DNA of 5,152 nucleotides, taken from assembly GCA_937927975.1 (NCBI GenBank), contig CALEZT010000295.1:1-5152 (forward strand), given 5' to 3'. The translations under genes were made by a program, and so were the position numbers. Within the stretch, counting starts at the first letter, position 1. Each line of letters starts with the position of its first letter. Positions 1 through 5,066 of the stretch are shown here, piece after piece. The stretch comes from an uncultured Phycisphaerales bacterium. GTDB lineage: Bacteria > Planctomycetota > Phycisphaerae > Sedimentisphaerales > Anaerobacaceae. The notes under the pieces were generated by a model, which saw only the letters and a list, made by a program, of their open reading frames with translations, had not been told where the DNA came from and searched no databases.

Positions 1-50
1 GGCGACCACCAAGATCTACACTCTTTCCCTACACGACGCTCTTCCGATCT
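1..50 (+). other. Illumina sequencing adapter (artefact)
   Basis: Bases 1-50 match the 3' portion of the Illumina TruSeq universal/P5 adapter, ending in the diagnostic CTCTTCCGATCT at 39-50. The only difference I see from the remembered adapter is A instead of G at position 11. This is untrimmed library sequence at the contig edge, not genome. Read on the minus strand it adds the spurious peptide IGRASCRERV and a TAG stop (16-18) to the end of the first gene. Biological sequence begins at about base 51. Confidence 0.97.
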
Positions 51-771
51 TGAGATTCGTGTCCTCTACCACATCCCGATCTACGGCAAGAATGCGTCGT
101 GCTCCCAGGCGTGCCAATAGCATCGCCACAGCACTGCCTGTGGCACCGCAGCCCACTATCCCGAATCGCAGCTCAGATATATCGGCATTGAGGGCCTTCC
201 CAAAGGCCAGAGCCTGGCGTTGGAGGGCGTCAGGCGTGGTTCCGGTGGTCCTGCCAGGAAAGTGGAGAGTCAATCTGTCTCCAACCTCGCTGATAAGCGA
301 CATTTGTACATTCACGGTTTGGCTTCCCCAAATCCGGCCAAAGACTTCGCCATCGCGTGTCAGCACAAGACTGCCGACCTCGCTTTCAGGACCATTGCGG
401 TGTTGGGCTAGCTCAAGCAGACAAGGTTCCTCTTGATCGTCTACGCACGAGAAACCGGACATCCCGGGCGGGTGAGAATGGACGACGATCACCACAAGGT
501 CGTCCTGCTGCGATTGCTGGAGGACCCTCGCGAAGGTGCGCGTTCGACAGCGAATGTTGCCCTTAGAGGATGACAGGATATCCTCGGGTGTGACAGGAAC
601 AACGTCGAACGATAGCAACCGCCGGGTAGTTTGACCCGTCCATGGATCGGCAGTGATGTCGGCACGGCCGCAAAGCAGGTATGCGGCGGCTTCCTGGCCG
701 CTTGCGGGAAACACGAGGGACTTCAATTTCGCCATGTGGCGTTCCTGGACTGTCAGCGTATACCGGACCAT
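51..771 (-). CDS. JAB/JAMM protease-ThiF/E1-like fusion, 3'-truncated
   Basis: This is a fusion of a JAB-type (Mov34/MPN) isopeptidase with a ThiF/E1-like ubiquitin-activating domain. In such operons it would process or remove the ubiquitin-like modifier and activate it by adenylation in the cytoplasm. Numbering from the ATG at 771, the JAMM motif is intact: candidate Glu27, then His98-x-His100-Pro, seven residues from His100 to Ser108, and Asp111. The E1 Rossmann nucleotide-binding loop GCGATGS is at 207-213, followed by VDRDVVEDTNL at 230-240. Native sequence stops at residue 240, just before the usual arginine, so the E1 catalytic cysteine and C-terminus are missing. The frame continues into adapter to a false stop at 16-18. 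A GTG start at 774 is possible, but the Shine-Dalgarno (SD) GAGG at 778-781 is 6 nt from the ATG and only 3 nt from the GTG. The ATG forms a TGATG overlap with the upstream stop, implying translational coupling. Confidence 0.92.
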
Positions 772-1610
772 CACTCACCTCGAAGCGCCCTGTCGATGCG
801 GCGAAGCATGGTCTGGATGCCGTCTTGACCTGCACGCCATGCGGAGTTATGGCGACTCCACCGTTGCCAACGGCGACCATTGAAATCGAAGGCCGTGGCA
901 GCGCGGTTCGGGTACGCCCCGGTACTCTTCAACTTCAACCAGGGGTTGGTGAAGAACATGTCGGGAGCAGCATCTGGGTAGCCCGCAGGTAAGAGGATCA
1001 GGACATCAGCAGCATCAGCATCGAACTGACCGGCGGGCAAGGTGTAGCCCTCGATGATAATGCCTTTCTGCTGCCCATCCACGACCTCTTCGATTGACAA
1101 CTCGTGTTCATCGACGTACCGGCGGTCAGCTTGCGGTATCAAACAGGTGGTTGCCCCGGCGTTCGTGTCGTCTCGGCCGGTGTAGAATCGCTCCACGCCC
1201 TGGGATTCAAGGCTCACAATTTCGCCTGGGGCCAGTTGTCTGTCTTCCTGGCCACGGCGTTCGAGCCAGACTCTGTACTCATCCCCAACGCCGGCAAGCT
1301 TTCGTAACGTTGGCTCGGAGATCATTGCGGCACCCCAGTCCTGTCTTCGGCCATCGAGCTCGAAGCGGTAAGATCGGTCGTTGCGGAACGTCAGGAATCG
1401 TTCGATGCCTCTCTCTCGTAGATCGACCGTCTCTTCCAAGCCGATGTCTTCCAGGAGGTTAGTCTTGTCCAGGAAGTAGACCAAGTGCTCCTCGACAGTG
1501 CGTTTGCCGGCTAAGTCCAGGAGCTGTCTTCCCGTCAAGACGGGATCCGTCGCCTCGTACATCTGGTCGTCGATCTTGATCTTCCATTGGTGTTCAGTCT
1601 GTTCACTCAT
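771..1610 (-). CDS. Tandem ubiquitin-like domains fused to E2-like domain
   Basis: This 279-residue protein combines the modifier and conjugation-partner parts of a bacterial ubiquitin-like pathway. Two multiubiquitin-type repeats are visible at about residues 9-75 and 80-146. Both end in a related motif, GIERFLTF (68-75) and GVERFYTG (138-145). Residues of about 165-279 resemble the prokaryotic E2/UBC family often annotated Prok-E2_E: a hydrophobic strand, then LLPAGYPDAAPDMFF (206-220), and a terminal segment rich in W, R and H (RRWQRWSRH, 246-254; helix 263-276). The only cysteine is Cys156, in the linker before the E2-like fold, so no canonical E2 active-site cysteine is present. No Gly-Gly terminus follows either Ubl repeat. 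It is the first gene of the operon and overlaps the JAB-E1 gene. An SD-like AAAGGA (1622-1627) sits 11 nt upstream of the ATG. Family assignment rests on motif memory; the mechanism is inferred. Confidence 0.88.
   Translation of the reverse strand: MSEQTEHQWKIKIDDQMYEATDPVLTGRQLLDLAGKRTVEEHLVYFLDKTNLLEDIGLEETVDLRERGIERFLTFRNDRSYRFELDGRRQDWGAAMISEPTLRKLAGVGDEYRVWLERRGQEDRQLAPGEIVSLESQGVERFYTGRDDTNAGATTCLIPQADRRYVDEHELSIEEVVDGQQKGIIIEGYTLPAGQFDADAADVLILLPAGYPDAAPDMFFTNPWLKLKSTGAYPNRAATAFDFNGRRWQRWSRHNSAWRAGQDGIQTMLRRIDRALRGE
775..781 (-). promoter_or_regulatory. RBS for JAB-E1 gene
   Basis: GAGGTGA on the minus strand lies inside the last codons of the Ubl-E2 gene. The GAGG core is 6 nt from the ATG at 771-769, which favours that start over the GTG at 774-772. 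Confidence 0.6.
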
Positions 1611-1613
1611 AGC

Positions 1614-1641
1614 TTGACTTGTCCTTTCTGTATGCTATACT
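1614..1641 (+). promoter_or_regulatory. Predicted sigma70 promoter for XRE-immA operon
   Basis: TTGACT (1614-1619) and TATACT (1636-1641) are spaced by 16 nt on the plus strand. The predicted start near 1648 gives a leader of about 95 nt to the ATG at 1744. The promoter lies inside the leader of the ubiquitin-like operon, mirroring the leftward promoter at the far end of the same gap. Found by eye. Confidence 0.6.
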
Positions 1642-1643
1642 AT

Positions 1644-1655
1644 TACGGAATCGTC
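1644..1655 (+). promoter_or_regulatory. Operator-like site O1
   Basis: TACGGAATCGTC matches the site at 1714-1725 in 10 of 12 positions and the same orientation, with an imperfect TACG/CGT dyad. It begins three bases downstream of the -10 box of the rightward promoter and covers its predicted start point, so a bound repressor would autoregulate. The XRE protein encoded next door is the obvious candidate ligand (inference). Confidence 0.45.
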
Positions 1656-1667
1656 TATAGCAAAGAC

Positions 1668-1702
1668 AAAAAATAGGACGGACAGGACTATCCTTTTCCG
1701 TC
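1668..1702 (-). terminator. Attenuator-like hairpin in Ubl operon leader
   Basis: Read on the minus strand, GACGGA (1702-1697) pairs with TCCGTC (1682-1677), and within it AGGA pairs with TCCT around a 3-nt TAG loop. An AA/G internal loop separates the two stems. Three bases later comes a run of six T (1673-1668), the layout of an intrinsic terminator. It would lie at about +1 to +35 of the transcript from the predicted minus-strand promoter. It could be an attenuator, a 5' stabilising hairpin, or simply a DNA operator dyad. Confidence 0.4.
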
Positions 1703-1713
1703 ACAATTAACTA

Positions 1714-1725
1714 TACGTATTCGTC
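1714..1725 (+). promoter_or_regulatory. Operator-like site O2
   Basis: TACGTATTCGTC is the second copy of the 12-bp site, exactly 70 bp from O1, close to seven helical turns. It overlaps the -10 box of the leftward promoter. It also contains most of the perfect 8-bp palindrome ATACGTAT (1713-1720). Binding here would block the ubiquitin-like operon, and the spacing would allow cooperative looping with O1. Confidence 0.45.
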
Positions 1726-1730
1726 ATACC

Positions 1731-1734
1731 GGAG
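1731..1734 (+). promoter_or_regulatory. RBS for XRE repressor gene
   Basis: GGAG lies 9 nt upstream of the ATG at 1744 and supports that start. It directly abuts the minus-strand -35 box at 1733-1738, so the two signals share bases. Confidence 0.55.
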
Positions 1735-1743
1735 TCAAGCACA

Positions 1744-2094
1744 ATGTCCGAAAATTTTGGGGATCGCCTACGGGCCACGAGGGAACTCCGAGGGTTAAGC
1801 CAAACCGAGCTGGCCAAACGTACCGGCCTGCAGCCCTCGGCGGTTTCGCACTTCGAGACAGGAAACCGAGCCCCTTCATTCGATAACCTTAAGCGCCTTG
1901 CAGATGCCCTGAGCGTATCGATCGATTACCTATTGGGGAGGAGTGCTATTCCCGACGTGGCAACGCCTGCTGCCGAACAGATCTTCCGCGACTTCAGCAA
2001 GATGACGGCTAGCGACCAGGAGACTCTGGCTCAAATGGCTGCGCTCTTGGCCCGCAAGAACGCCGACAAAAAGGACAGGAATCCGAAGGGGTAG
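1744..2094 (+). CDS. XRE-family HTH transcriptional repressor
   Basis: This 116-residue DNA-binding protein has a classic Cro/CI-type helix-turn-helix at about residues 7-65. The second helix is at LSQTELAKRTG (18-28), the recognition helix at QPSAVSHFETG (30-40), and the end of the fold is DNLKRLADALSVSIDYLLG (47-65). The C-terminal tail (66-116) is hydrophilic with one amphipathic stretch (SDQETLAQMAALLARK) that may dimerise or carry the cleavage site for a partner protease. It is paired with an ImmA/IrrE protease gene 3 bp downstream, the arrangement of ICEBs1 ImmR-ImmA and many phage and mobile-element switches. It is divergent from the ubiquitin-like operon and likely represses both it and itself through the 12-bp repeats at 1644-1655 and 1714-1725. 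The HTH call is firm; the targets are inferred. Confidence 0.93.
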   Translation: MSENFGDRLRATRELRGLSQTELAKRTGLQPSAVSHFETGNRAPSFDNLKRLADALSVSIDYLLGRSAIPDVATPAAEQIFRDFSKMTASDQETLAQMAALLARKNADKKDRNPKG

Positions 2095-2097
2095 GCC

Positions 2098-2940
2098 ATG
2101 AGTGATGCTTTGCTTGAGGCGGAAGCTGAGCAGACCGCCGGTCAAGTCATCAGCCGCCAAAGAATCCTCTCTCTGCCGGTCTGCCCCTTCGATATAGCGA
2201 AGAGTGTCGGAATTGAGGTGGCCAGCCGCGACAGCGATACACCTGGCGTCTCTGGGTTCCTAATGCGCGTCGGCAATGAGTTCGGGATCTACTACGCGAC
2301 CCACATTCGTAACGACGGTTTCATTCGGTTCAGCGTCGCCCATGAACTCGGGCACTATTTTCTTGCCGGCCATCCGGAGGCCCTCTTCCCAAATGGCGAT
2401 GGTCTGCACAAATCTCGTAGCGGTTTCATCTCGGCCAACAGCCACGAGCGACAGGCCGATTTTTTTGCCGCCAGCCTGCTGATGCCAGAAGACCTGTTTC
2501 GCCAGGTCATGGGCGATGCCGGAAGCGGGTTCGCGGCCATCGAACGACTCAAGGAGACCTGCAATACATCGATCACGGCAACGGCAATTCGCTACGCCAA
2601 GTTCACTGACGATCCCGTCGCTGTCATTGTGAGTAGCAAAGGCTACGTCAACTGGTGCTTCCTATCGAATGCTTTGAGCGAAGTGCCGGGCGTACGGCGA
2701 CTCGCCAAAGGCTCACCTCTCCCCTCGGGCTCGTGTACGGCCCAGTTCAACCGCGTTGCCGGCAATGTCAGTGGCGGAGCCAAGGACGCAGCGTGGGCAT
2801 CGCTGGATGATTGGTTTGATGATGCCCCTCAGATTGAGATGAAGGAAGATGTCATTGGGCTCGGCGGCTATGGAAAGACTTTGACCGTCCTCTTCACAGA
2901 AGAGGCCATTGAGTACGACGAGGGAGAGGACGATGACTGA
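2098..2940 (+). CDS. ImmA/IrrE-family zinc metalloprotease
   Basis: This 280-residue protein is a gluzincin-like ImmA/IrrE (COG2856-type) metallopeptidase that in characterised systems cleaves or relieves an adjacent XRE repressor. The zinc motif HELGH is at 82-86, with the conserved ERQADFFAASLLMP segment (117-130) supplying the third ligand, Glu117. The C-terminal half (about 170-280) carries a region typical of longer members, ending near GGYGKTLTVLF (256-266), and a very acidic tail EYDEGEDDD. An SD AAGGGG (2086-2091) lies 6 nt before the ATG and overlaps the XRE stop, so the two genes are co-transcribed and probably coupled. The expected role is induction of the divergent ubiquitin-like operon, but the signal is unknown. 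DNA damage is only one known case, and the function of the C-terminal region is not established. Confidence 0.93.
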   Translation: MSDALLEAEAEQTAGQVISRQRILSLPVCPFDIAKSVGIEVASRDSDTPGVSGFLMRVGNEFGIYYATHIRNDGFIRFSVAHELGHYFLAGHPEALFPNGDGLHKSRSGFISANSHERQADFFAASLLMPEDLFRQVMGDAGSGFAAIERLKETCNTSITATAIRYAKFTDDPVAVIVSSKGYVNWCFLSNALSEVPGVRRLAKGSPLPSGSCTAQFNRVAGNVSGGAKDAAWASLDDWFDDAPQIEMKEDVIGLGGYGKTLTVLFTEEAIEYDEGEDDD

Positions 2941-3028
2941 GAGATCTCAGATGGTCATCATCTGTGTGATTCACGGACATCGTTTCAACTTCCTGAGCGA
3001 GAGGTCGTGTGAGTGGTCTGCCTCCTAG
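2933..3028 (+). CDS. Possible small coupled ORF after immA
   Basis: An ATG at 2933 overlaps the immA stop by 8 bp in another frame and opens 31 codons, starting MTERSQMVIICVIHGHRF. The purine-rich GGGAGAGG at 2923-2930 could serve as a ribosome binding site, only 2 nt before the ATG. I do not recognise the peptide. It could be a coupled small protein, or the surviving start of a third operon gene whose remainder has decayed or been deleted, or chance. Confidence 0.2.
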   Translation: MTERSQMVIICVIHGHRFNFLSERSCEWSAS

Positions 3029-3240
3029 AAGTGTTCTTTGGACGGATCGTACCGGGCCTCAACATCTTCCCACAGGGGCGCGTTGTCACTCAGTTCAAAA
3101 AACACTCCCATCGGTGTCTTGCCGCTGAAGGTCCATATCCCTTACAGCAACCACCGTATCACGCTGTTCATATCGATAGCCCCAAGATGATGAACCCCGA
3201 GGTTCTGCCGAGACAGAACCTTACCTGAAACTCCCTTCAT
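3025..3240 (-). pseudogene. Possible decayed small gene with in-frame stop
   Basis: On the minus strand, an ATG at 3240 opens 32 codons (start MKGVSGKVLSRQNLG, end AIDMNSVIRWLL), hits TAA at 3144-3142, and then stays open in the same frame for 38 codons to TAG at 3027-3025. The second part (GIWTFSGKTPMGVFFELSD, ending ARYDPSKEHF) has a more protein-like composition than the opposite strand, which is rich in Cys, Pro and His. The frame also stays open upstream of the ATG to a TGA near 3318. I cannot name a family. It may be a gene broken by a nonsense change, or chance. Confidence 0.22.
3200..3221. repeat. 8-bp perfect inverted repeat (hairpin)
   Basis: AGGTTCTG (3200-3207) and CAGAACCT (3214-3221) are perfect inverted complements around a 6-nt loop. 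There is no T run on either strand, so it is not a standard intrinsic terminator. It could be a protein-binding dyad or a transcript-end structure 260 bp beyond immA. Confidence 0.5.
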
Positions 3241-3388
3241 CCGTTGAAGCGATGTGCGTGAATTATAGGCCGTCAGACGACAATGGATTTGCTTACGAAA
3301 TGGAAGACACCATAGACGTCACATGTGCGGGCACGTGAGAGTAAATGCTCATCCTCACAGCTTTGCGTATGAGGAGGAACGTAATGCC

Positions 3389-3526
3389 ATGCCTGTGACG
3401 TGCCGATTTGAACTCATTCTTGCCCATTCCTTCACATTTGATGATTCGGCCTCCTTTTCAATCGCGTCTACGCAGGGCGCAAGAGACAATCTGCTCTTAT
3501 GTTTCACATTTGTGCCTCAATTCTGA
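3389..3526 (+). CDS. Possible small ORF with strong RBS, 45 aa
   Basis: An ATG at 3389 opens 45 codons (MPVTCRFELILAHSFTFDDS, ending CFTFVPQF). It is preceded by GAGGAGGA at 3371-3378, a strong Shine-Dalgarno match 10 nt upstream. An earlier ATG at 3384 is better spaced but stops after four codons. The SD could be partly sequestered by CCTCA at 3353-3357 pairing with TGAGG at 3370-3374. No signal peptide, membrane segment or known family is evident. Confidence 0.22.
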   Translation: MPVTCRFELILAHSFTFDDSASFSIASTQGARDNLLLCFTFVPQF

Positions 3527-3556
3527 AATCTGCCACGTACCAAAATGGCTGCCGAT

Positions 3557-4327
3557 TCAGGGAAAAGTGAGAGTCCGGGACTCAGAGCCGTAGGCTGGCG
3601 CCGTCTGGGGGACAGCGGCCGATCTGCGGGCCGCGTCATAGGCCTGGGCCATCTTCTCGGTGGAGGCGGACAGATAGATGGAGGTTGTCTTGAGGCTGTG
3701 GTGACCTACCTGTTTTTGGACGATCGGCAGGGGCACGCCTTTGTCCACCACGTAGTGCATGATGTGGGAGTGACGCAGGGAGTGTACGGTAAACATCTTC
3801 AGATTCCGGCCACGGGTGTCCTGACCGTACACCTGCTGTAAGCCAGCCTTGTTGGTGTAGCGCTGGAAGATCTGGCGGATGCGGTTCTCCGCATAGGGGG
3901 TGCTCCACCTTCTTCCGGGGTAGAAGAGGTAGGCATCGGGCTTGAGGAGTCGGTCCTCACGCTTGGCGATGATCCTCTTTTGTCGGAGCATGCTCTTGAT
4001 TTCGTTCGTCAAGCCCTGGGGTAAAGAACTCGTTCGGGCGGTCTTGGTCTTGGTGTTTTCGGCCGGGAAGAAGACCGTGCTACGGCTGAAACTGATGTGC
4101 CTGATCTGGATTTTGACGAACTCGCCCACGCGGCAGCCGAGTTCGTAGATCACCTCGAACATCAACTTGTGGGTGTAGTTATCGATGGTGCTGAAGAATT
4201 GCTGCAGCTCGTCGGCCGTCAGATAACGGATCACCTCGCCGAAGCGATCGTAGCGCTTTACGCGTCGGCGCCTTCGGTACGGGCTCTGCGGTATGCAAAC
4301 CGGCTCGGCCGGCGAAATCGTCTCCAT
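3557..4327 (-). CDS. Tyrosine recombinase/integrase, catalytic domain only
   Basis: This 256-residue protein is a phage-integrase/XerC-like tyrosine recombinase that would cut and rejoin DNA at a specific site. The catalytic residues are recognisable: Arg66 in ELGCRVGEF, a beta-hairpin lysine among NTKTKTAR (91-98), His182 and Arg185 in HSLRH, His209 in VGHHS, and nucleophile Tyr218 in TTSIYLS. The usual N-terminal core-binding SAM-like domain is missing. Only about 35 residues, including the basic run YRRRRRVKR (17-25), precede the catalytic fold, and an in-frame TGA five codons upstream of the ATG rules out a much longer start. No good SD is visible; a weak -10-like TATAGT is at 4352-4347. 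It converges with the immA operon and has AAGGCTT inverted repeats directly upstream. It is either a short-form recombinase or an N-terminally lost remnant. Confidence 0.9.
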   Translation of the reverse strand: METISPAEPVCIPQSPYRRRRRVKRYDRFGEVIRYLTADELQQFFSTIDNYTHKLMFEVIYELGCRVGEFVKIQIRHISFSRSTVFFPAENTKTKTARTSSLPQGLTNEIKSMLRQKRIIAKREDRLLKPDAYLFYPGRRWSTPYAENRIRQIFQRYTNKAGLQQVYGQDTRGRNLKMFTVHSLRHSHIMHYVVDKGVPLPIVQKQVGHHSLKTTSIYLSASTEKMAQAYDAARRSAAVPQTAPAYGSESRTLTFP

Positions 4328-4348
4328 GCAAATGTGAAATCACCCGAC

Positions 4349-4407
4349 TATAAAAGCCTTCCGGCCGCAGCCGTCAGAGCGGTCAGCGGGACCGAAAGGC
4401 TTATAAA
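4349..4407. repeat. 16-bp imperfect inverted repeat upstream of recombinase
   Basis: The 4349-4364 arm and the reverse complement of the 4392-4407 arm agree in 13 of 16 positions, sharing AAGCCTT and a CGG end. A 27-bp spacer separates them. Paired recombinase-binding arms look like this, and the site lies 22 bp from the recombinase start codon. It could also be a regulatory hairpin. Confidence 0.45.
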
Positions 4408-4419
4408 CTCCAAAGCCTT
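4396..4419. repeat. AAGGCTT-N10-AAGCCTT inverted repeat
   Basis: AAGGCTT (4396-4402) and AAGCCTT (4413-4419) form a perfect 7-bp inverted repeat. The left arm is shared with the larger repeat at 4349-4407, and a partial AAAGGC follows at 4429-4434. Four alternating copies in about 85 bp suggest a multi-arm binding site. Confidence 0.45.
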
Positions 4420-4573
4420 GTATCTACTAAAGGCACAGATGTCCAACTCATGAAGCCGCCCTTCCACCCTGGCAGTCGCTTCGATCACGACAAGCGCAGC
4501 CCGAAAGCAGGAAGGTCACTTCAGAAGTCCCGACCTCATTGCTCTTTACCTCGGCCGTTCCGGCCCGCAGAAC

Positions 4574-4594
4574 CCGAAATACCTGAAATACCTC
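4574..4594. repeat. Short GAAATAC tandem repeat, copy 1
   Basis: CCGAAATAC is followed directly by CTGAAATAC, two 9-bp units with one substitution, then CTC. A related pair occurs at 4745-4763. Confidence 0.55.
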
Positions 4595-4744
4595 ACCAGG
4601 CAAAGGAACCGCCCTTAGCCACAGCCATACTTTCGCCCTCTTTTCTGCCACCCCTCTCCTCGATTCCATCGTCTCGGCCCCCGCGTCACCCGCCCCGCAA
4701 TGGATCTGGATGCACCGACTCTGTTTACCCGCCCCTGAAAAACC

Positions 4745-4763
4745 ATGAAATACCTCGAAATAC
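4745..4763. repeat. Short GAAATAC tandem repeat, copy 2
   Basis: ATGAAATAC followed by CTCGAAATAC repeats the GAAATAC unit with a 9-10 bp period, 170 bp downstream of copy 1. A degenerate CCTGATAC follows. Confidence 0.55.
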
Positions 4764-5053
4764 CCTGATACTCTCATGGACCATGGCATCTGTTGTACCA
4801 GCCGGCCAGGAACCTCCACCTTCATCCCCCTTCTCGCCTTGGTTCCACCGTGCCGCTCATCCATATCCGCTGCCCCCCCTCGACGGCACATACCCGCTGT
4901 CGGTGTTCGGCCCTGATGCTGATTACCGTACCCCGGCCTCGAAGACGGTTCGTCAGCCAGATCGCTTGTCCCGGAGGGTCGCTCCCTGGGCGACCTCTCT
5001 CGGCCTGTGGGTTGCCAGCATCAGCCGAAAGGTTTAAGAACTCGCACCACCTG

Positions 5054-5065
5054 GTACGATCGTAC
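5054..5065. promoter_or_regulatory. 12-bp perfect palindrome upstream of last gene
   Basis: GTACGATCGTAC is a perfect 12-bp palindrome ending 39 bp before the ATG at 5105. Its position suits an operator, but there is no direct evidence for a binding protein. Confidence 0.35.
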
Positions 5066-5066
5066 T

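Larger units (their letters stand above)
1710..1738 (-). promoter_or_regulatory. Predicted sigma70 promoter for ubiquitin-like operon
   Basis: On the minus strand TTGACT (1738-1733) and TATAGT (1715-1710) are separated by 17 nt, close to the sigma70 consensus. Transcription would begin near 1703, giving a leader of about 93 nt before the ATG at 1610. The -35 box overlaps the ribosome binding site of the divergent repressor gene, and the -10 overlaps the operator-like site at 1714-1725. Found by eye, not mapped. Confidence 0.6.
2941..3556. other. Intergenic stretch between immA and recombinase
   Basis: These 616 bp separate convergent immA and the recombinase gene. I see no convincing gene. 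It contains GAGATCTC at 2941-2948 and a small CAGATG/CATCTG stem (2948-2953/2959-2964) after immA without a T run. It also contains a broken minus-strand frame, a strong hairpin at 3200-3221 and a 45-codon frame at 3389-3526, each listed separately. No terminator is evident for either flanking gene. Confidence 0.6.

Noticed and set aside
50..880. Several open frames antisense to the JAB-E1 gene
   Set aside because: They are shadows of the minus-strand gene, whose JAMM and E1 motifs establish the true coding strand.
2948..2964. CAGATG/CATCTG stem after immA as a terminator
   Set aside because: The stem is only 6 bp, not GC-rich, and no T run follows it.
3013..3228. Plus-strand frame of 71 codons starting at GTG
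   Set aside because: No SD and an unlikely composition. It lies opposite the more protein-like broken minus-strand frame.
3570..3582. GAGTC/GACTC dyad at the 3' end of the recombinase gene as a terminator
   Set aside because: The stem is only 5 bp, lies inside the coding region, and is followed by only a short interrupted T stretch.
4349..4407. Inverted repeat as a dif site
   Set aside because: The arms and 27-bp spacer do not match the 11-6-11 architecture or sequence of Xer dif sites.
4448..4891. Minus-strand open frame (147 codons)
   Set aside because: The composition is rich in R, G and C, and it includes HGGTKARR, which is typical of translated intergenic repeats. There is no SD or recognisable fold.
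4450..5037. Long plus-strand open frame (195 codons) after the recombinase
   Set aside because: It is proline- and serine-rich without domains, has no ribosome binding site, overlaps another long frame on the opposite strand and contains the short GAAATAC repeats.
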